The position numbers were made by a program, and so were the translations under genes. Below, piece after piece: positions 45,301 to 53,249 of a stretch of DNA of 64,000 bases (positions within the stretch are counted from its first letter, which is position 1; each line of letters starts with the position of its first letter). This DNA comes from CAZAFL01 sp964484465 (GTDB taxonomy: Bacteria > Bacteroidota > Ignavibacteria > UBA10030 > SZUA-254): assembly GCA_964484465.1 (NCBI GenBank), contig CAZAFL010000004.1, positions 79,785-143,784 of the forward strand, written 5' to 3'. The notes under the pieces are model-generated. The model did not search any database. It was not told the DNA's origin and saw only the letters and a list, made by a program, of their open reading frames with translations.

Positions 45301-46416
45301 AAGGTCGGGAGCCATGCTCGTCATTTTCCTGGCGGGCTGACCGCCGTAAGTTAACCAATAGAAATTTACTTCAGTAAAATGATTAATGTAATGTGAAAAC
45401 GTCTTGCTGGCTCCATCATATGTCCAGCCCCGGGTCCCTTTTCCATAGAAAAGAATGAAATCACCGGGGTCGAGATGTCCTGCAGTGCCGCCATCATTGA
45501 CGTACACTGCATTTTCAAGCAGGTCGTCGACATAAGGAGCTGTCGGAGATGCGGGTGTTTCATATCCTCCGTTTCCAAAAATCCTGATAGTTTGCGGATC
45601 GGTATTCGCCGGTATTCCTGCCGCAAGCAGTACTGCCCCGGTCAATTTATACATTCCGGTTTCCGTCACCGGCAAGCGATACCAGACACCGCTGCTCAGA
45701 ACACTCGTATGTAACACTGATTTTTTGAATCCCATGACCCTTGTCTGCACTTTTCCGGAACCGAGATCGTTGATCGCCAATCCATTTACAAGCTTATCGC
45801 TGCGAGCCGTGGCATGTTCGGCGTTTCCAAAGTTCACGCGCACCACGATCCGAGTGTATTTCCGCAACACTCGCGATGCTGCATTATATTGGAGAGGGCT
45901 GATCCTCAGTTCCCCCAGCACTGTGCCACGAGTTTCACCAATCCCTGCGAGGGATGCGACACGGACCGGCATAAAGGATGTATTATTATAGAGTGACGGG
46001 TCGATATTGAAGCTTCGTTCCGGCCCGATTTCCCCTTCACGCGCCGCTGCAACAGGCTGCAATACCACATTACTCACATCTTCGTATTCACTATTGATGA
46101 TGTCCACTGAATTATTGTGAGTTCCATTCAATCGTAAGAGTATCGATCGATAACCAATCTCCGGGCTGCCGGGAACCTGCATGTCGTCTTTCCGATATCC
46201 TTCGAAATCGTAATGATCGAAATAATTACTCCTACTTGAAACTTTGGAAGTGGAAAAAAAATGCGGTCTGTATTCTATTATGATACCCGCTCCATCCGAT
46301 TGCAAGATTTGAACATCCTTTTCCCCTGCAGCTGCAACTGATATCAGCGAAGGGTCATGAAAGAAAAGAGAACAAAGCGCCAGCATGACGATAGTATTTT
46401 GAATCCGCCTGTTCAA
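42388..46416 (-). CDS. porU: T9SS sortase PorU (C25 gingipain family)
   Basis: The product has about 1342 residues. PorU removes the C-terminal signal of T9SS cargo and attaches it to the cell surface. The C25 catalytic dyad is present: His851 in NFTGHGNPRLWTHEAIF and Cys886 in VAATCNYGYFDATDDQSGGE. An Ig-like part and a FlgD-like C-terminal domain (LYNYPNPFSSSTVFTF; WDGRDKDGDAIANGVYLYKI) follow. The frame is open to 46536, but its first 40 residues do not look like a leader. I place the start at TTG 46416, before NRRIQNTIVMLALCSLFF, with AGGGGA just upstream; ATG 46389 is also possible. A consensus promoter lies at 46637-46665. Confidence 0.9.
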   Translation of the reverse strand: MNRRIQNTIVMLALCSLFFHDPSLISVAAAGEKDVQILQSDGAGIIIEYRPHFFSTSKVSSRSNYFDHYDFEGYRKDDMQVPGSPEIGYRSILLRLNGTHNNSVDIINSEYEDVSNVVLQPVAAAREGEIGPERSFNIDPSLYNNTSFMPVRVASLAGIGETRGTVLGELRISPLQYNAASRVLRKYTRIVVRVNFGNAEHATARSDKLVNGLAINDLGSGKVQTRVMGFKKSVLHTSVLSSGVWYRLPVTETGMYKLTGAVLLAAGIPANTDPQTIRIFGNGGYETPASPTAPYVDDLLENAVYVNDGGTAGHLDPGDFILFYGKGTRGWTYDGASKTFSHYINHFTEVNFYWLTYGGQPARKMTSMAPDLSVPFRPATARAMIFREDDKVNLLSSGREWVGQSFNVGDQMTYVHPLFGLDVTQPINYKFHIGARSSGFSNFSIREHNTQLLSVGLSATIVGDYFSSQFKDALVSTALTPTFSDLQSQLRFTFTSSSSSGNGYIDWYEIQYQRSLIAQNEEFAFTTIDTTASAQYAIQGFPSDPLVFDVTRFDSVVIVPHQQILPDTCLFQIPLTAGLMKEIYVVGAGGFKTPGPLTIVGNQNLHGDPTEADYIIITPTEFMPAAQRLRAYREQPGANSLRTLVVDVAQIYNEFGGGLPEPAAVRNYLRYVYTNWSVPPKYVLLFGDGDYDYKRIIAKGPNWILPWETTESFYPLLSYASDDDYVTFDAGRRVALGVGRLTARSLQEANTMVDKIVEYETMPIPDPWKERITFVADDGLAGAGEPNNLFLHTGQAEALSNDVPAMFEERKIYEYEYPTIYTPGGRRKPEVNIAIHDQINQGTLVLNFTGHGNPRLWTHEAIFVRETDFPFLHNKGKYFILVAATCNYGYFDATDDQSGGELLVSMPDAGAIAGFYSNRVVFAGDNFDINQSIYRYLFRIDSTGRVMPTRLGDVIYRTKQDNFGGTADNDRKFYLLGDPALSVGFPKLYASIDSINKIPPTQTAQLQALGNTIVNATVRDTTSQPENYSGSALIAVYDSKKTVYLEDFIDTIKFTFSFSKTGNILFKGEQTIDAGKFAANFIVPKDISYSNDFGRITLYFWNPVLDGAGYSTNFRVGGTDTTAAADTQGPTINLFLDKRSFRSGDVVSLSPLLIADIHDEHGVNTSGAGIGHRLEAWLDDKTESIDLSEFYTGATNTYKDGTVQYRLSGLTEGTHRLRMRAWDTYNNSTTQQTVFDVVTKAGLQLSNLYNYPNPFSSSTVFTFRHNQVDPVDAEVKIYTVAGRLIQSVTRKNVGDAFVQIPWDGRDKDGDAIANGVYLYKIIVTTESGRLTGEALGKLSVQR

Positions 46417-46636
46417 CCGCTCCCCTATTAAATGAGAAAGCCGCTTGCCGGGAAAACCCCGACAATCGGCTGCAGTAACTTCCTGGAGAACGCCGTCGTT
46501 TGTCAAAGGTTCACAGCTATTGTAAAATTCGTACAATAATCATTCCGCTTATACAACAACATTTTCCAGCGGATTAACCTTTAACAAAACCCTATGCAAT
46601 TACTCCAAAATTAGACTTATCTGATTTATGCTATTC

Positions 46637-46665
46637 AATATAGGAAAACTTTATTTTTTTGTCAA
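46637..46665 (-). promoter_or_regulatory. Consensus sigma-70-type promoter of porU
   Basis: Minus strand: TTGACA (46665-46660), 17 bases beginning with an A-tract, TATATT (46642-46637). The -35 is a perfect match and the spacing is ideal. Transcription would begin near 46630, leaving a leader of about 94 bases to 46536 or 214 bases to the TTG at 46416. Confidence 0.65.
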
Positions 46666-46742
46666 GCTACGATTTGATTCTCACGCTTAAAATTCGTAGA
46701 TTATAGTACAAATCTAAGGTTTTTCTACATTTCGGCTCATTT

Positions 46743-47609
46743 ATGTCAAAATCTATTGGCATTCTGTTTGTCGCTTCAGAAGCGGATCCCTTTGTAAAAA
46801 ACGGCAGCTTCGCTGAACTTGCGGGAAATCTACCGAAATCTGTTAAAGCTTCAGGACACGATATTCGAGTGATGCTTCCGGGATATGCTTGCATCAACAA
46901 CCGGAGATTCCAGATTCACAACCTTCTCCGGATGAAGGATATTGAAGTCCCGATGGGAACATCACGTGAATCCGCTTATATCAAATCCTCTTATTTAAAT
47001 AGTGATAATCAAAAGGTCCAGGTTTATTTCCTTGCAAACGATCATTATTTCAACAGGGAGGGATTATACTCGCACCCGGATACAAAAAAGTACTTTGCCG
47101 ATAATGATGAGCGGTTTATTTTCTTTTGCCGCGGTGTTTTGGAAACGTTAAAACGGCTTCAGTGGCAGCCGAAGATCATCCATTGTAACGACTGGCAGAG
47201 CGGGCTTATCCCAATGTATTTGAAGACAATTTACAAAAATGACCCGTACTTCAAAAACGTAAAAACCGTATTCACAGCCTGCAGTCTTGCATCTCATGGA
47301 ACCTTCCCGAAGAGCTCTATTGCGAAAACCGGCATGCCCCTGGCGCTGTTCAAATCAGACGATAACCAGGCGGAGCGGTTAAATTTTCAACTCGCCGGTC
47401 TTAGCTACGCTGACGTTGTTACCACGATAGGTCCAAAAGCGGAGAAAGGGATTTCCTTCCAACACACCAACGGGCACCACGGGGCTGCAGCATCCAGGAA
47501 ACAGAGCTTCATCACCATGGTGGCAAACCACCACAACGGCAACGGGAAGGAACTGCTGGCAGAAAAATTTATTAGCGTCTATCGTGAGCTTGTTAAAAGC
47601 AGCGAATGA
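46743..47609 (+). CDS. GT5 N-terminal (starch synthase catalytic) domain protein, single domain
   Basis: The product has 288 residues with only the N-terminal Rossmann domain of GT5 glycogen/starch synthases: IGILFVASEADPFVKNGSFA, the VMLPGY strand, NDERFIFFCRGVLETL and the HCNDWQSGLIPMYLK motif. The C-terminal GT-B domain that holds most of the ADP-glucose site is absent. The conserved K-x-GG-L-A-D-V loop reads KNGSFAELAG, and the usual FTIHN segment reads FTACSL. Single-domain GT5 proteins are known in Bacteroidota, where they also lie near DUF4270 genes, as here. Catalysis by this protein alone looks unlikely. It overlaps gmhB by four bases. Confidence 0.82.
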   Translation: MSKSIGILFVASEADPFVKNGSFAELAGNLPKSVKASGHDIRVMLPGYACINNRRFQIHNLLRMKDIEVPMGTSRESAYIKSSYLNSDNQKVQVYFLANDHYFNREGLYSHPDTKKYFADNDERFIFFCRGVLETLKRLQWQPKIIHCNDWQSGLIPMYLKTIYKNDPYFKNVKTVFTACSLASHGTFPKSSIAKTGMPLALFKSDDNQAERLNFQLAGLSYADVVTTIGPKAEKGISFQHTNGHHGAAASRKQSFITMVANHHNGNGKELLAEKFISVYRELVKSSE

Positions 47610-48199
47610 CCAACATCGGGATATTCCTCGACAGAGACGGCACTATCAACGAAGAAGCGGAGTTCCTTTCATCCCCTGCCGATGTACGGCTTATCCCGGG
47701 CGCGGCAGAAGCCATCCATGAAGCGAACGAATTAGGCGTCAAAGTTGTTATCGTTACAAACCAATCGGGCATCGCCCGGGGTCTGCTGACTGAGGAACAG
47801 CTGGAAAGTATCCACGAAAAACTCATCGGGCTTCTCCTCGAATCCGCAGCAACAATCGATGCTATTTATTTTTGCCCTCATCACCCGGACTTCGGCGAAC
47901 CGCGGTACCGGAAAGAGTGCGATTGCCGCAAACCGCGCACGGGCATGCTGGTTCAGGCGGCACGCGAACATAATATCGATTTAAAGCATTCGTTCGTCAT
48001 CGGTGATAAATTGATCGACATGCAGACAGGCAATAACGCCGGCGCTACGACTATCCTCGTTCTTACCGGCTACGGCAAACGCGAACTGGGGCTGTGCGAC
48101 CGGGATCATGCGCGCATCGATTACGTCGCGGAAGACCTGCGCGATGCAATCCGCTACGTAAAACGAATGCTGAAACAACCTCAGCCTTTCGCCTCTTAA
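47606..48199 (+). CDS. gmhB: D-glycero-D-manno-heptose 1,7-bisphosphate 7-phosphatase (GmhB-like HAD)
   Basis: The product is a 197-residue HAD phosphatase of the histidinol-phosphatase/GmhB group. Nucleophile motif LDRDGTINEE (Asp9, Asp11), motif II VIVTNQSGIARG, the zinc-binding loop CPHHPDFGEP with CDCRKPRTGM, and motif IV FVIGDKLIDM with its acidic residue are all present. The enzyme removes the 7-phosphate in ADP-heptose synthesis for LPS core. It is coupled (ATGA) to the GT5-domain gene and is followed by a DUF4270-type lipoprotein gene 14 bases later. Confidence 0.9.
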   Translation: MTNIGIFLDRDGTINEEAEFLSSPADVRLIPGAAEAIHEANELGVKVVIVTNQSGIARGLLTEEQLESIHEKLIGLLLESAATIDAIYFCPHHPDFGEPRYRKECDCRKPRTGMLVQAAREHNIDLKHSFVIGDKLIDMQTGNNAGATTILVLTGYGKRELGLCDRDHARIDYVAEDLRDAIRYVKRMLKQPQPFAS

Positions 48200-48213
48200 C
48201 ATCCCGCCATTTG

Positions 48214-49374
48214 ATGAACAAAGTATTTTATCTGCCGCTGTTTCTTGCTGTATGCTTGTTCCTTTCCTGCAGCGATGACCCTAATGAAGTGGGGATTCAT
48301 ATGCTTCCGCCACAGGATATGTTGAACATCGATTCAGTTGTAACTTATGCGACTTCGGATACGACATATCTATCGAGGACTACCGGGAGTTCGACCCGCC
48401 TCCTTATCGGCAGTTATCGCGATCACATCCCGAACATCTATCTTAAATCAAGAATGCTACTCCAATTTTCGGGATTTACAAGAGTTCTATCCACAGCAAC
48501 CGTCGATTCGGCGGTTTTGTCCTTTACTATAAATTATCGTTTCAAGGATTCTGCCGGTGTACTCGGGTTTGACGTACACAAAATGCTCCACTATTGGAAT
48601 GAACGGACGTTCACCTGGGACAGCAGTACCGTTCCCGGAAGGTACCGAACGGCCCCAGACACCACATTCTTGCAACCTATCTCTGTTCATGATTCGACAA
48701 TAAGACTCCGAATCGATACCCTTGTGCAAGGGTGGATTTCTTCGGGGACCAACACTCCGGAAGGATTGATCCTCATCCCGGATACCATCTCTTCCAATAT
48801 TGTCCTGGGAATGAGTAACGACCCTGCCGCGTTTCCAGTGCTTACAATCGCGTACCACAATGTCAGCGATACAACTGTAAAGCTGATACTCTATCCTACG
48901 CAGAGCATGTTTGTCGCGGATGGGCCAATACCTGCATCGCCGACATTACGGTATATCCAATCGGGAGTCGCGTTCCGGGAGCTATTGCGTTTCGATTCCC
49001 TCTTCACCCGGCTTCCCAGCAGGGTAAGCATTTTATCTGCCAGACTCGAAATAGCTACCGATACAGGAACTTCCCTTTTTAATAATGTTTCACAGGATAG
49101 TATTCTCACTTACATGGCAAGGGATAATACACTACCCTACGACACGCTTGCATTTGGAACTTTGTGCCAGCCTTCACTCGATGGCGCGCAAAAAATCTTC
49201 CAGGCGGACATTAAAAACATCATCCAACAATGGGCAACAAATTCACCGAACCGGGGCATTGTACTCCGCACGTATAATGAATTTTTCACCCTCGACCGCG
49301 TAGCATTATACAAGGCATACCCTCTATCACCCCGGACACCAAAAATCAAAATTCTTTATACCATTCTTCCCTGA
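48214..49374 (+). CDS. DUF4270-like lipoprotein
   Basis: The product has 386 residues with a lipoprotein signal (MNKVFYLPLFLAVCLFLSCS; Cys at about residue 19), followed by DDPNEVGIHMLPPQDMLNID, close to the conserved N-terminus of DUF4270 proteins of Bacteroidota. The rest is beta-rich, with LKSRMLLQFSGF and repeated strand pairs (IRLRIDTLVQGWISS; ADIKNIIQQWATNSPNRG) that look like DNRLRE-type repeats. I chose the ATG at 48214 because it opens the lipoprotein signal; the frame extends upstream to 48094 inside gmhB. Location near a GT5-domain gene is conserved in Bacteroidota. Function unknown. Confidence 0.78.
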   Translation: MNKVFYLPLFLAVCLFLSCSDDPNEVGIHMLPPQDMLNIDSVVTYATSDTTYLSRTTGSSTRLLIGSYRDHIPNIYLKSRMLLQFSGFTRVLSTATVDSAVLSFTINYRFKDSAGVLGFDVHKMLHYWNERTFTWDSSTVPGRYRTAPDTTFLQPISVHDSTIRLRIDTLVQGWISSGTNTPEGLILIPDTISSNIVLGMSNDPAAFPVLTIAYHNVSDTTVKLILYPTQSMFVADGPIPASPTLRYIQSGVAFRELLRFDSLFTRLPSRVSILSARLEIATDTGTSLFNNVSQDSILTYMARDNTLPYDTLAFGTLCQPSLDGAQKIFQADIKNIIQQWATNSPNRGIVLRTYNEFFTLDRVALYKAYPLSPRTPKIKILYTILP

Positions 49375-49386
49375 ATTTTGAACCTT

Positions 49387-50649
49387 ATGAATCCAAAAAC
49401 ACACATACAATTATGGCTCGTGCTTGCTCTCGCTACAACCTCATTGGCATTCTCCGATAATGGAGGGTCAGGATACTCCCGTTACTTCCTGGGAGACATC
49501 AGGTACTTCGCAACAAGCAGAGCAGAGGGGATGGGAGGCGCAAGCCTTTCAGTCATGTCATCCAGCATCATCGACCAGGTGAATCCTGCCACATGGACGG
49601 CTCTCTCTTCGACAAGGTTTTCAGTAGGTATTTTATATAGCGGGTACTCCACAACCGACGGGTCGAACTCCGTATTCCTCAGCAGTGCGAACTTCAATGG
49701 ATTTATGTTGTCGGTCCCGATCGCGACGCAATCCGGTATTACGTTCGGAGGGGGAATCACACCGCTGAGCAGCGTAAATTATAATGTGGTTGAACCTTCT
49801 ACCTTAGGGAACGTCAATTACACGACAAAATTTGAAGGACACGGCGGGCTTTCACAAGCTCATGCCGGATTATCTGCAAACTTCGGCACCGATCTGCAGC
49901 TGGGGGCAAAAATGAATTATATCTTCGGGACACTTCATCATAGCGTCTCACAGATTTTTAACTCTTCGGATTATACAGACGGTGTGGCCGACCGTACAAC
50001 ACGGTTAAACGGTATCGGGTTCACATTTGGAACCGTGTACACCGGTCTGAAGAAAATTTTTAACTTGCCGGAATCCAACGCTTTGAACATCAGCTTGGTG
50101 GTTAATACAACATCTTATCTAAAGGCAGTAGATGAAGAATTCTTCACCTATACCTCAGGCTCCGTCACGACAAAAGATACATCTGCATCGCCGGAATATC
50201 ACGTCCGCTTTCCTTATGCTATAGGTGGAGGAATATCATATCTCTCCGACCGCTTACTCCTGGCTTCGGATATGTATTATCAGAATTGGAGCAGGTACGA
50301 CGGGCAGGGTACTAACCCTGTGGAGATTCGCGACAGCTATCGTTTCGGTGCAGGGGCTGAAATAGTTCCCAGACGTGAAAGCCTGGCGCCGTTTTTCCAG
50401 CGGGTCGCCTATCGTTTCGGTGTGTATTATGATGAAACGTATTACCGCATCAAGGGTGAACCGGTGAATGAATTCGGCATCACCGGAGGCTTGGGAATTC
50501 CGGTTTTCCGCGACACTCGACTCAATATCGCGGCAGAATTCAGTTTCCGCGGGACGACAGACCTGCAGTTGCAAAAAGATAAAATTCTCCGTATATCATT
50601 TACACTAACCGGGGGCGAATTGTGGTTCGTCCGCACTGAAGAAGAATAA
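49387..50649 (+). CDS. Outer-membrane beta-barrel protein, FadL/PorV-like
   Basis: The product has 420 residues: a signal peptide (MNPKTHIQLWLVLALATTSL and following), then GGSGYSRYFLGDIRYFATSR, AEGMGGASLSVMSSSIIDQV and NPATWTAL. This resembles the opening of FadL/OMPP1 and PorV-type barrels (gene-rich in MGGA and NPA motifs), followed by alternating strands and a Phe/aromatic C-terminal strand. The start is ATG 49387, 12 bases after the DUF4270 stop; an in-frame TTG lies at 49378. It probably forms a pair with the DUF4270-like lipoprotein. The transported substrate cannot be read from the sequence. Confidence 0.78.
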   Translation: MNPKTHIQLWLVLALATTSLAFSDNGGSGYSRYFLGDIRYFATSRAEGMGGASLSVMSSSIIDQVNPATWTALSSTRFSVGILYSGYSTTDGSNSVFLSSANFNGFMLSVPIATQSGITFGGGITPLSSVNYNVVEPSTLGNVNYTTKFEGHGGLSQAHAGLSANFGTDLQLGAKMNYIFGTLHHSVSQIFNSSDYTDGVADRTTRLNGIGFTFGTVYTGLKKIFNLPESNALNISLVVNTTSYLKAVDEEFFTYTSGSVTTKDTSASPEYHVRFPYAIGGGISYLSDRLLLASDMYYQNWSRYDGQGTNPVEIRDSYRFGAGAEIVPRRESLAPFFQRVAYRFGVYYDETYYRIKGEPVNEFGITGGLGIPVFRDTRLNIAAEFSFRGTTDLQLQKDKILRISFTLTGGELWFVRTEEE

Positions 50650-50661
50650 GGAACTCTCTGC

Positions 50662-51099
50662 ATGATTGCTCTCGGAGCCGACCACGCAGGATTTGAATTC
50701 AAAGAGAAAATCAAGCCGTTGCTTCAATCCCTCGGAATCTCCTTCCAGGACTTTGGTACAAATTCTCCTGAATCAACAGACTATCCTGACTACGCACACC
50801 TTGTCGCTGAAGCGGTTTCTTCGGGCAAATGTGAAGCAGGCATCCTCATATGCGGAACCGGGATCGGCATGTCGATTGTCGCCAATAAACATAATGGCGT
50901 GCGCGCGGCTTCCGTCGAATCCGTTGACGCAGCAAGGCTTGCGCGTCAGCATAACAACGCCAACATCCTCGCACTCGGCGCGCGCATCACGCCATGGGAA
51001 CGTGCGGAAGAAATTATCAAAGTATTCCTGACAACACAATTTGAAGGCGGACGGCATCAGCGCAGGATCGACAAGATCCATACGCTGACAAATCTTTGA
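50662..51099 (+). CDS. rpiB: Ribose-5-phosphate isomerase B
   Basis: The product is a 145-residue RpiB/LacAB-family isomerase that interconverts ribose 5-phosphate and ribulose 5-phosphate. Motifs: IALGADHAGFEFKE, the active-site Cys64 in GILICGTGIGMSI, NKHNGVRAA, and RQHNNANILALGAR with RRIDKIHTL at the end. Length and motifs are typical. It lies 12 bases after the outer-membrane barrel gene and 28 bases before glyA. Confidence 0.95.
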   Translation: MIALGADHAGFEFKEKIKPLLQSLGISFQDFGTNSPESTDYPDYAHLVAEAVSSGKCEAGILICGTGIGMSIVANKHNGVRAASVESVDAARLARQHNNANILALGARITPWERAEEIIKVFLTTQFEGGRHQRRIDKIHTLTNL

Positions 51100-51127
51100 T
51101 TCACTGCAATCTGACTGGTACAACGGC

Positions 51128-52429
51128 ATGAACTCACTCAAATCGCGAGATCCGGATATTTACAACACAATCTGGAACGAAACTCACCGCCAAAACACAA
51201 AACTCGAGCTGATTGCTTCGGAGAATTTTGTCAGCCATGCTGTCCTCGAAGCAATGGGCTCGGTAATGACAAACAAATATGCCGAAGGATATCCGGGCAA
51301 ACGGTATTACGGTGGATGTGAATTCGTCGATGTCGCGGAAAATCTCGCACGTGACCGCGTGAAAACTTTATTCGGTGCTGCGTATGCCAATGTTCAGCCT
51401 CACTCGGGTTCACAGGCGAACATGGCGGCTTACTTCACCTTCGTGAAACCGGGAGATACGGTTATGGGAATGAACCTTTCCCATGGCGGACACCTTACAC
51501 ATGGCTCGCCGGTGAATTTTTCGGGTCAGCTGTATCGTTTCATTCCATACGGCGTGCGGAAAGAAACAGGGTTTATCGATTATGATGAAGTGGCAGCCCT
51601 TGCCAAAAAAGAGAAGCCGAAAATGATAACCGTAGGCGCAAGCGCGTATTCACGCAACATTGATTACAAAGCTTTCAGAGCTATCGCCGACACCATTGGA
51701 GCTTTTTTATTTGCAGATATCGCGCACCCGGCAGGGCTTATCGCGAAAAAACTTCTCAATGACCCGCTTCCCCATTGTCATGTCGTAACTTCGACAACCC
51801 ACAAGACGCTGCGCGGACCGCGCGGCGGATTGATTCTCATGGGGAAGGATTTTGAAAATCCTTTTGGACTAAAAGCTCCTAAATCGGGAAGAACAAAAAT
51901 GATGTCGGAGTTACTCGATTCGATGGTTATTCCGGGCATTCAGGGCGGACCGCTCATGCATGTTATCGCCGCCAAGGCAGTCGGCTTTCTGGAAAACCTC
52001 CAGCCGGAATTTGAAGTCTACGCCAGACAGATTATCAAGAACGCTCAGGCGCTTTCAAAAAAATTAGTAAGCCTTGGATATTACATCATCTCGAACGGGA
52101 CTGACAATCATTTGATGCTCGTCGACTTACGGAATAAAAATATAACAGGAAAAGACGCCCAGGAGGCTCTCGACCAGGCGGGAATTACAGTAAATAAAAA
52201 CGCCGTCCCGTTTGACGATAAGAGCCCGCTCATCACCAGCGGTATCCGTATCGGAACTCCTGCACTGACGACAAGAGGAATGAAGGAACCGGAAATGGAA
52301 GCTGTCGGCGACCTGATCGACGAGGTGTTGAAGAATATAGGAAATACAAAAATATATGCCGACGTTGAACATAAAGTGAATGAGTTGGGCGAACGCTTTC
52401 CTTTGTATATTGACACGATGAGCCATTAA
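51128..52429 (+). CDS. glyA: Serine hydroxymethyltransferase
   Basis: The product is a 433-residue PLP enzyme that converts serine and tetrahydrofolate to glycine and methylene-THF. The N-terminal IASENFVSHAVLEAMGSVMT, KYAEGYPGKRYYGGCEFVD, the SGSQANMA loop and the PLP lysine (Lys226 in TSTTHKTLRGPRGG) are all present. It lies between rpiB and tatC on the same strand, with spacers of 28 and 31 bases, so co-transcription is likely. Confidence 0.97.
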   Translation: MNSLKSRDPDIYNTIWNETHRQNTKLELIASENFVSHAVLEAMGSVMTNKYAEGYPGKRYYGGCEFVDVAENLARDRVKTLFGAAYANVQPHSGSQANMAAYFTFVKPGDTVMGMNLSHGGHLTHGSPVNFSGQLYRFIPYGVRKETGFIDYDEVAALAKKEKPKMITVGASAYSRNIDYKAFRAIADTIGAFLFADIAHPAGLIAKKLLNDPLPHCHVVTSTTHKTLRGPRGGLILMGKDFENPFGLKAPKSGRTKMMSELLDSMVIPGIQGGPLMHVIAAKAVGFLENLQPEFEVYARQIIKNAQALSKKLVSLGYYIISNGTDNHLMLVDLRNKNITGKDAQEALDQAGITVNKNAVPFDDKSPLITSGIRIGTPALTTRGMKEPEMEAVGDLIDEVLKNIGNTKIYADVEHKVNELGERFPLYIDTMSH

Positions 52430-52460
52430 TATATCAGGCACTCCTCAACCGATATCTGCA

Positions 52461-53246
52461 ATGAGTGAAGAACCATCAACAGTTGAACAAGAGACCTACG
52501 ACACCGATGAAAAAGAAATGTCGTTTTTCGACCACCTCGAGGAGCTCCGCTGGCGGCTGGTAAAAGCTATTCTGGGCCTTCTTGTAGCGGTAATTCTCTG
52601 CGGTATCTATTCGGATTGGATTGTCAACCAGGTCGTTCTCCGTCCGAGCCGGATGACTTCACCTCCCCTGAATCTCATCAACACTATTCCTTACGGTCAG
52701 ATCACTTTTTACATGATGGTCATCCTCTTCGCCGGCCTGATCATCAGCGCACCCTGGATATTGTACCAATTATGGAAATTCGTCGAACCCGGGCTTCTTC
52801 CAAAAGAACAGAAATATATCTCCAGTATTGTCGGATTCACAACGCTCTGTTTTCTTTCGGGCATCGCGTTCGCATATTTTATCATGCTTCCGTATATGCT
52901 TCAATTTTTTGCGACCTTCGGAACAACGAGCATTCAGAACCTCTTCTCAGTTGAGGACTATATGAGTTTTGTCCTCCAGCTCGTTCTGCTTTCGGGATTG
53001 ATTTTTGAATTGCCGATGATTGCTTATTTCCTTGCACGCTTTGGCATTCTTACACCGGCATTCATGCGGCACTACCGCCGCCATGCAATTGTCATTATCC
53101 TGATTATCGCCGCGGTTGTGACGCCGACGACTGACCCGTTCACGATGTCCGTATTCTCCATCCCCATGCTGGCACTCTATGAAATCAGCATCTGGGTTGC
53201 AGGCATTGCGCAGCGAAAACGCGATGCATCTTTCGCGTCAACGTAA
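52461..53246 (+). CDS. tatC: Sec-independent protein translocase TatC
   Basis: The product is a 261-residue inner-membrane protein with six predicted membrane segments. The cytoplasmic N-terminal EMSFFDHLEELRWRLVKAIL is the TatC signature that binds twin-arginine signal peptides. Further family features are the FVEPGLLPKEQKY loop and the PSIVTPTTDPF-like turn (here VVTPTTDPFTMS). TatC is the receptor of the Tat pathway for folded proteins; tatA/B are not in the window. It is followed three bases later by the polyprenyl synthase gene. Confidence 0.96.
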   Translation: MSEEPSTVEQETYDTDEKEMSFFDHLEELRWRLVKAILGLLVAVILCGIYSDWIVNQVVLRPSRMTSPPLNLINTIPYGQITFYMMVILFAGLIISAPWILYQLWKFVEPGLLPKEQKYISSIVGFTTLCFLSGIAFAYFIMLPYMLQFFATFGTTSIQNLFSVEDYMSFVLQLVLLSGLIFELPMIAYFLARFGILTPAFMRHYRRHAIVIILIIAAVVTPTTDPFTMSVFSIPMLALYEISIWVAGIAQRKRDASFAST

Positions 53247-53249
53247 TCT

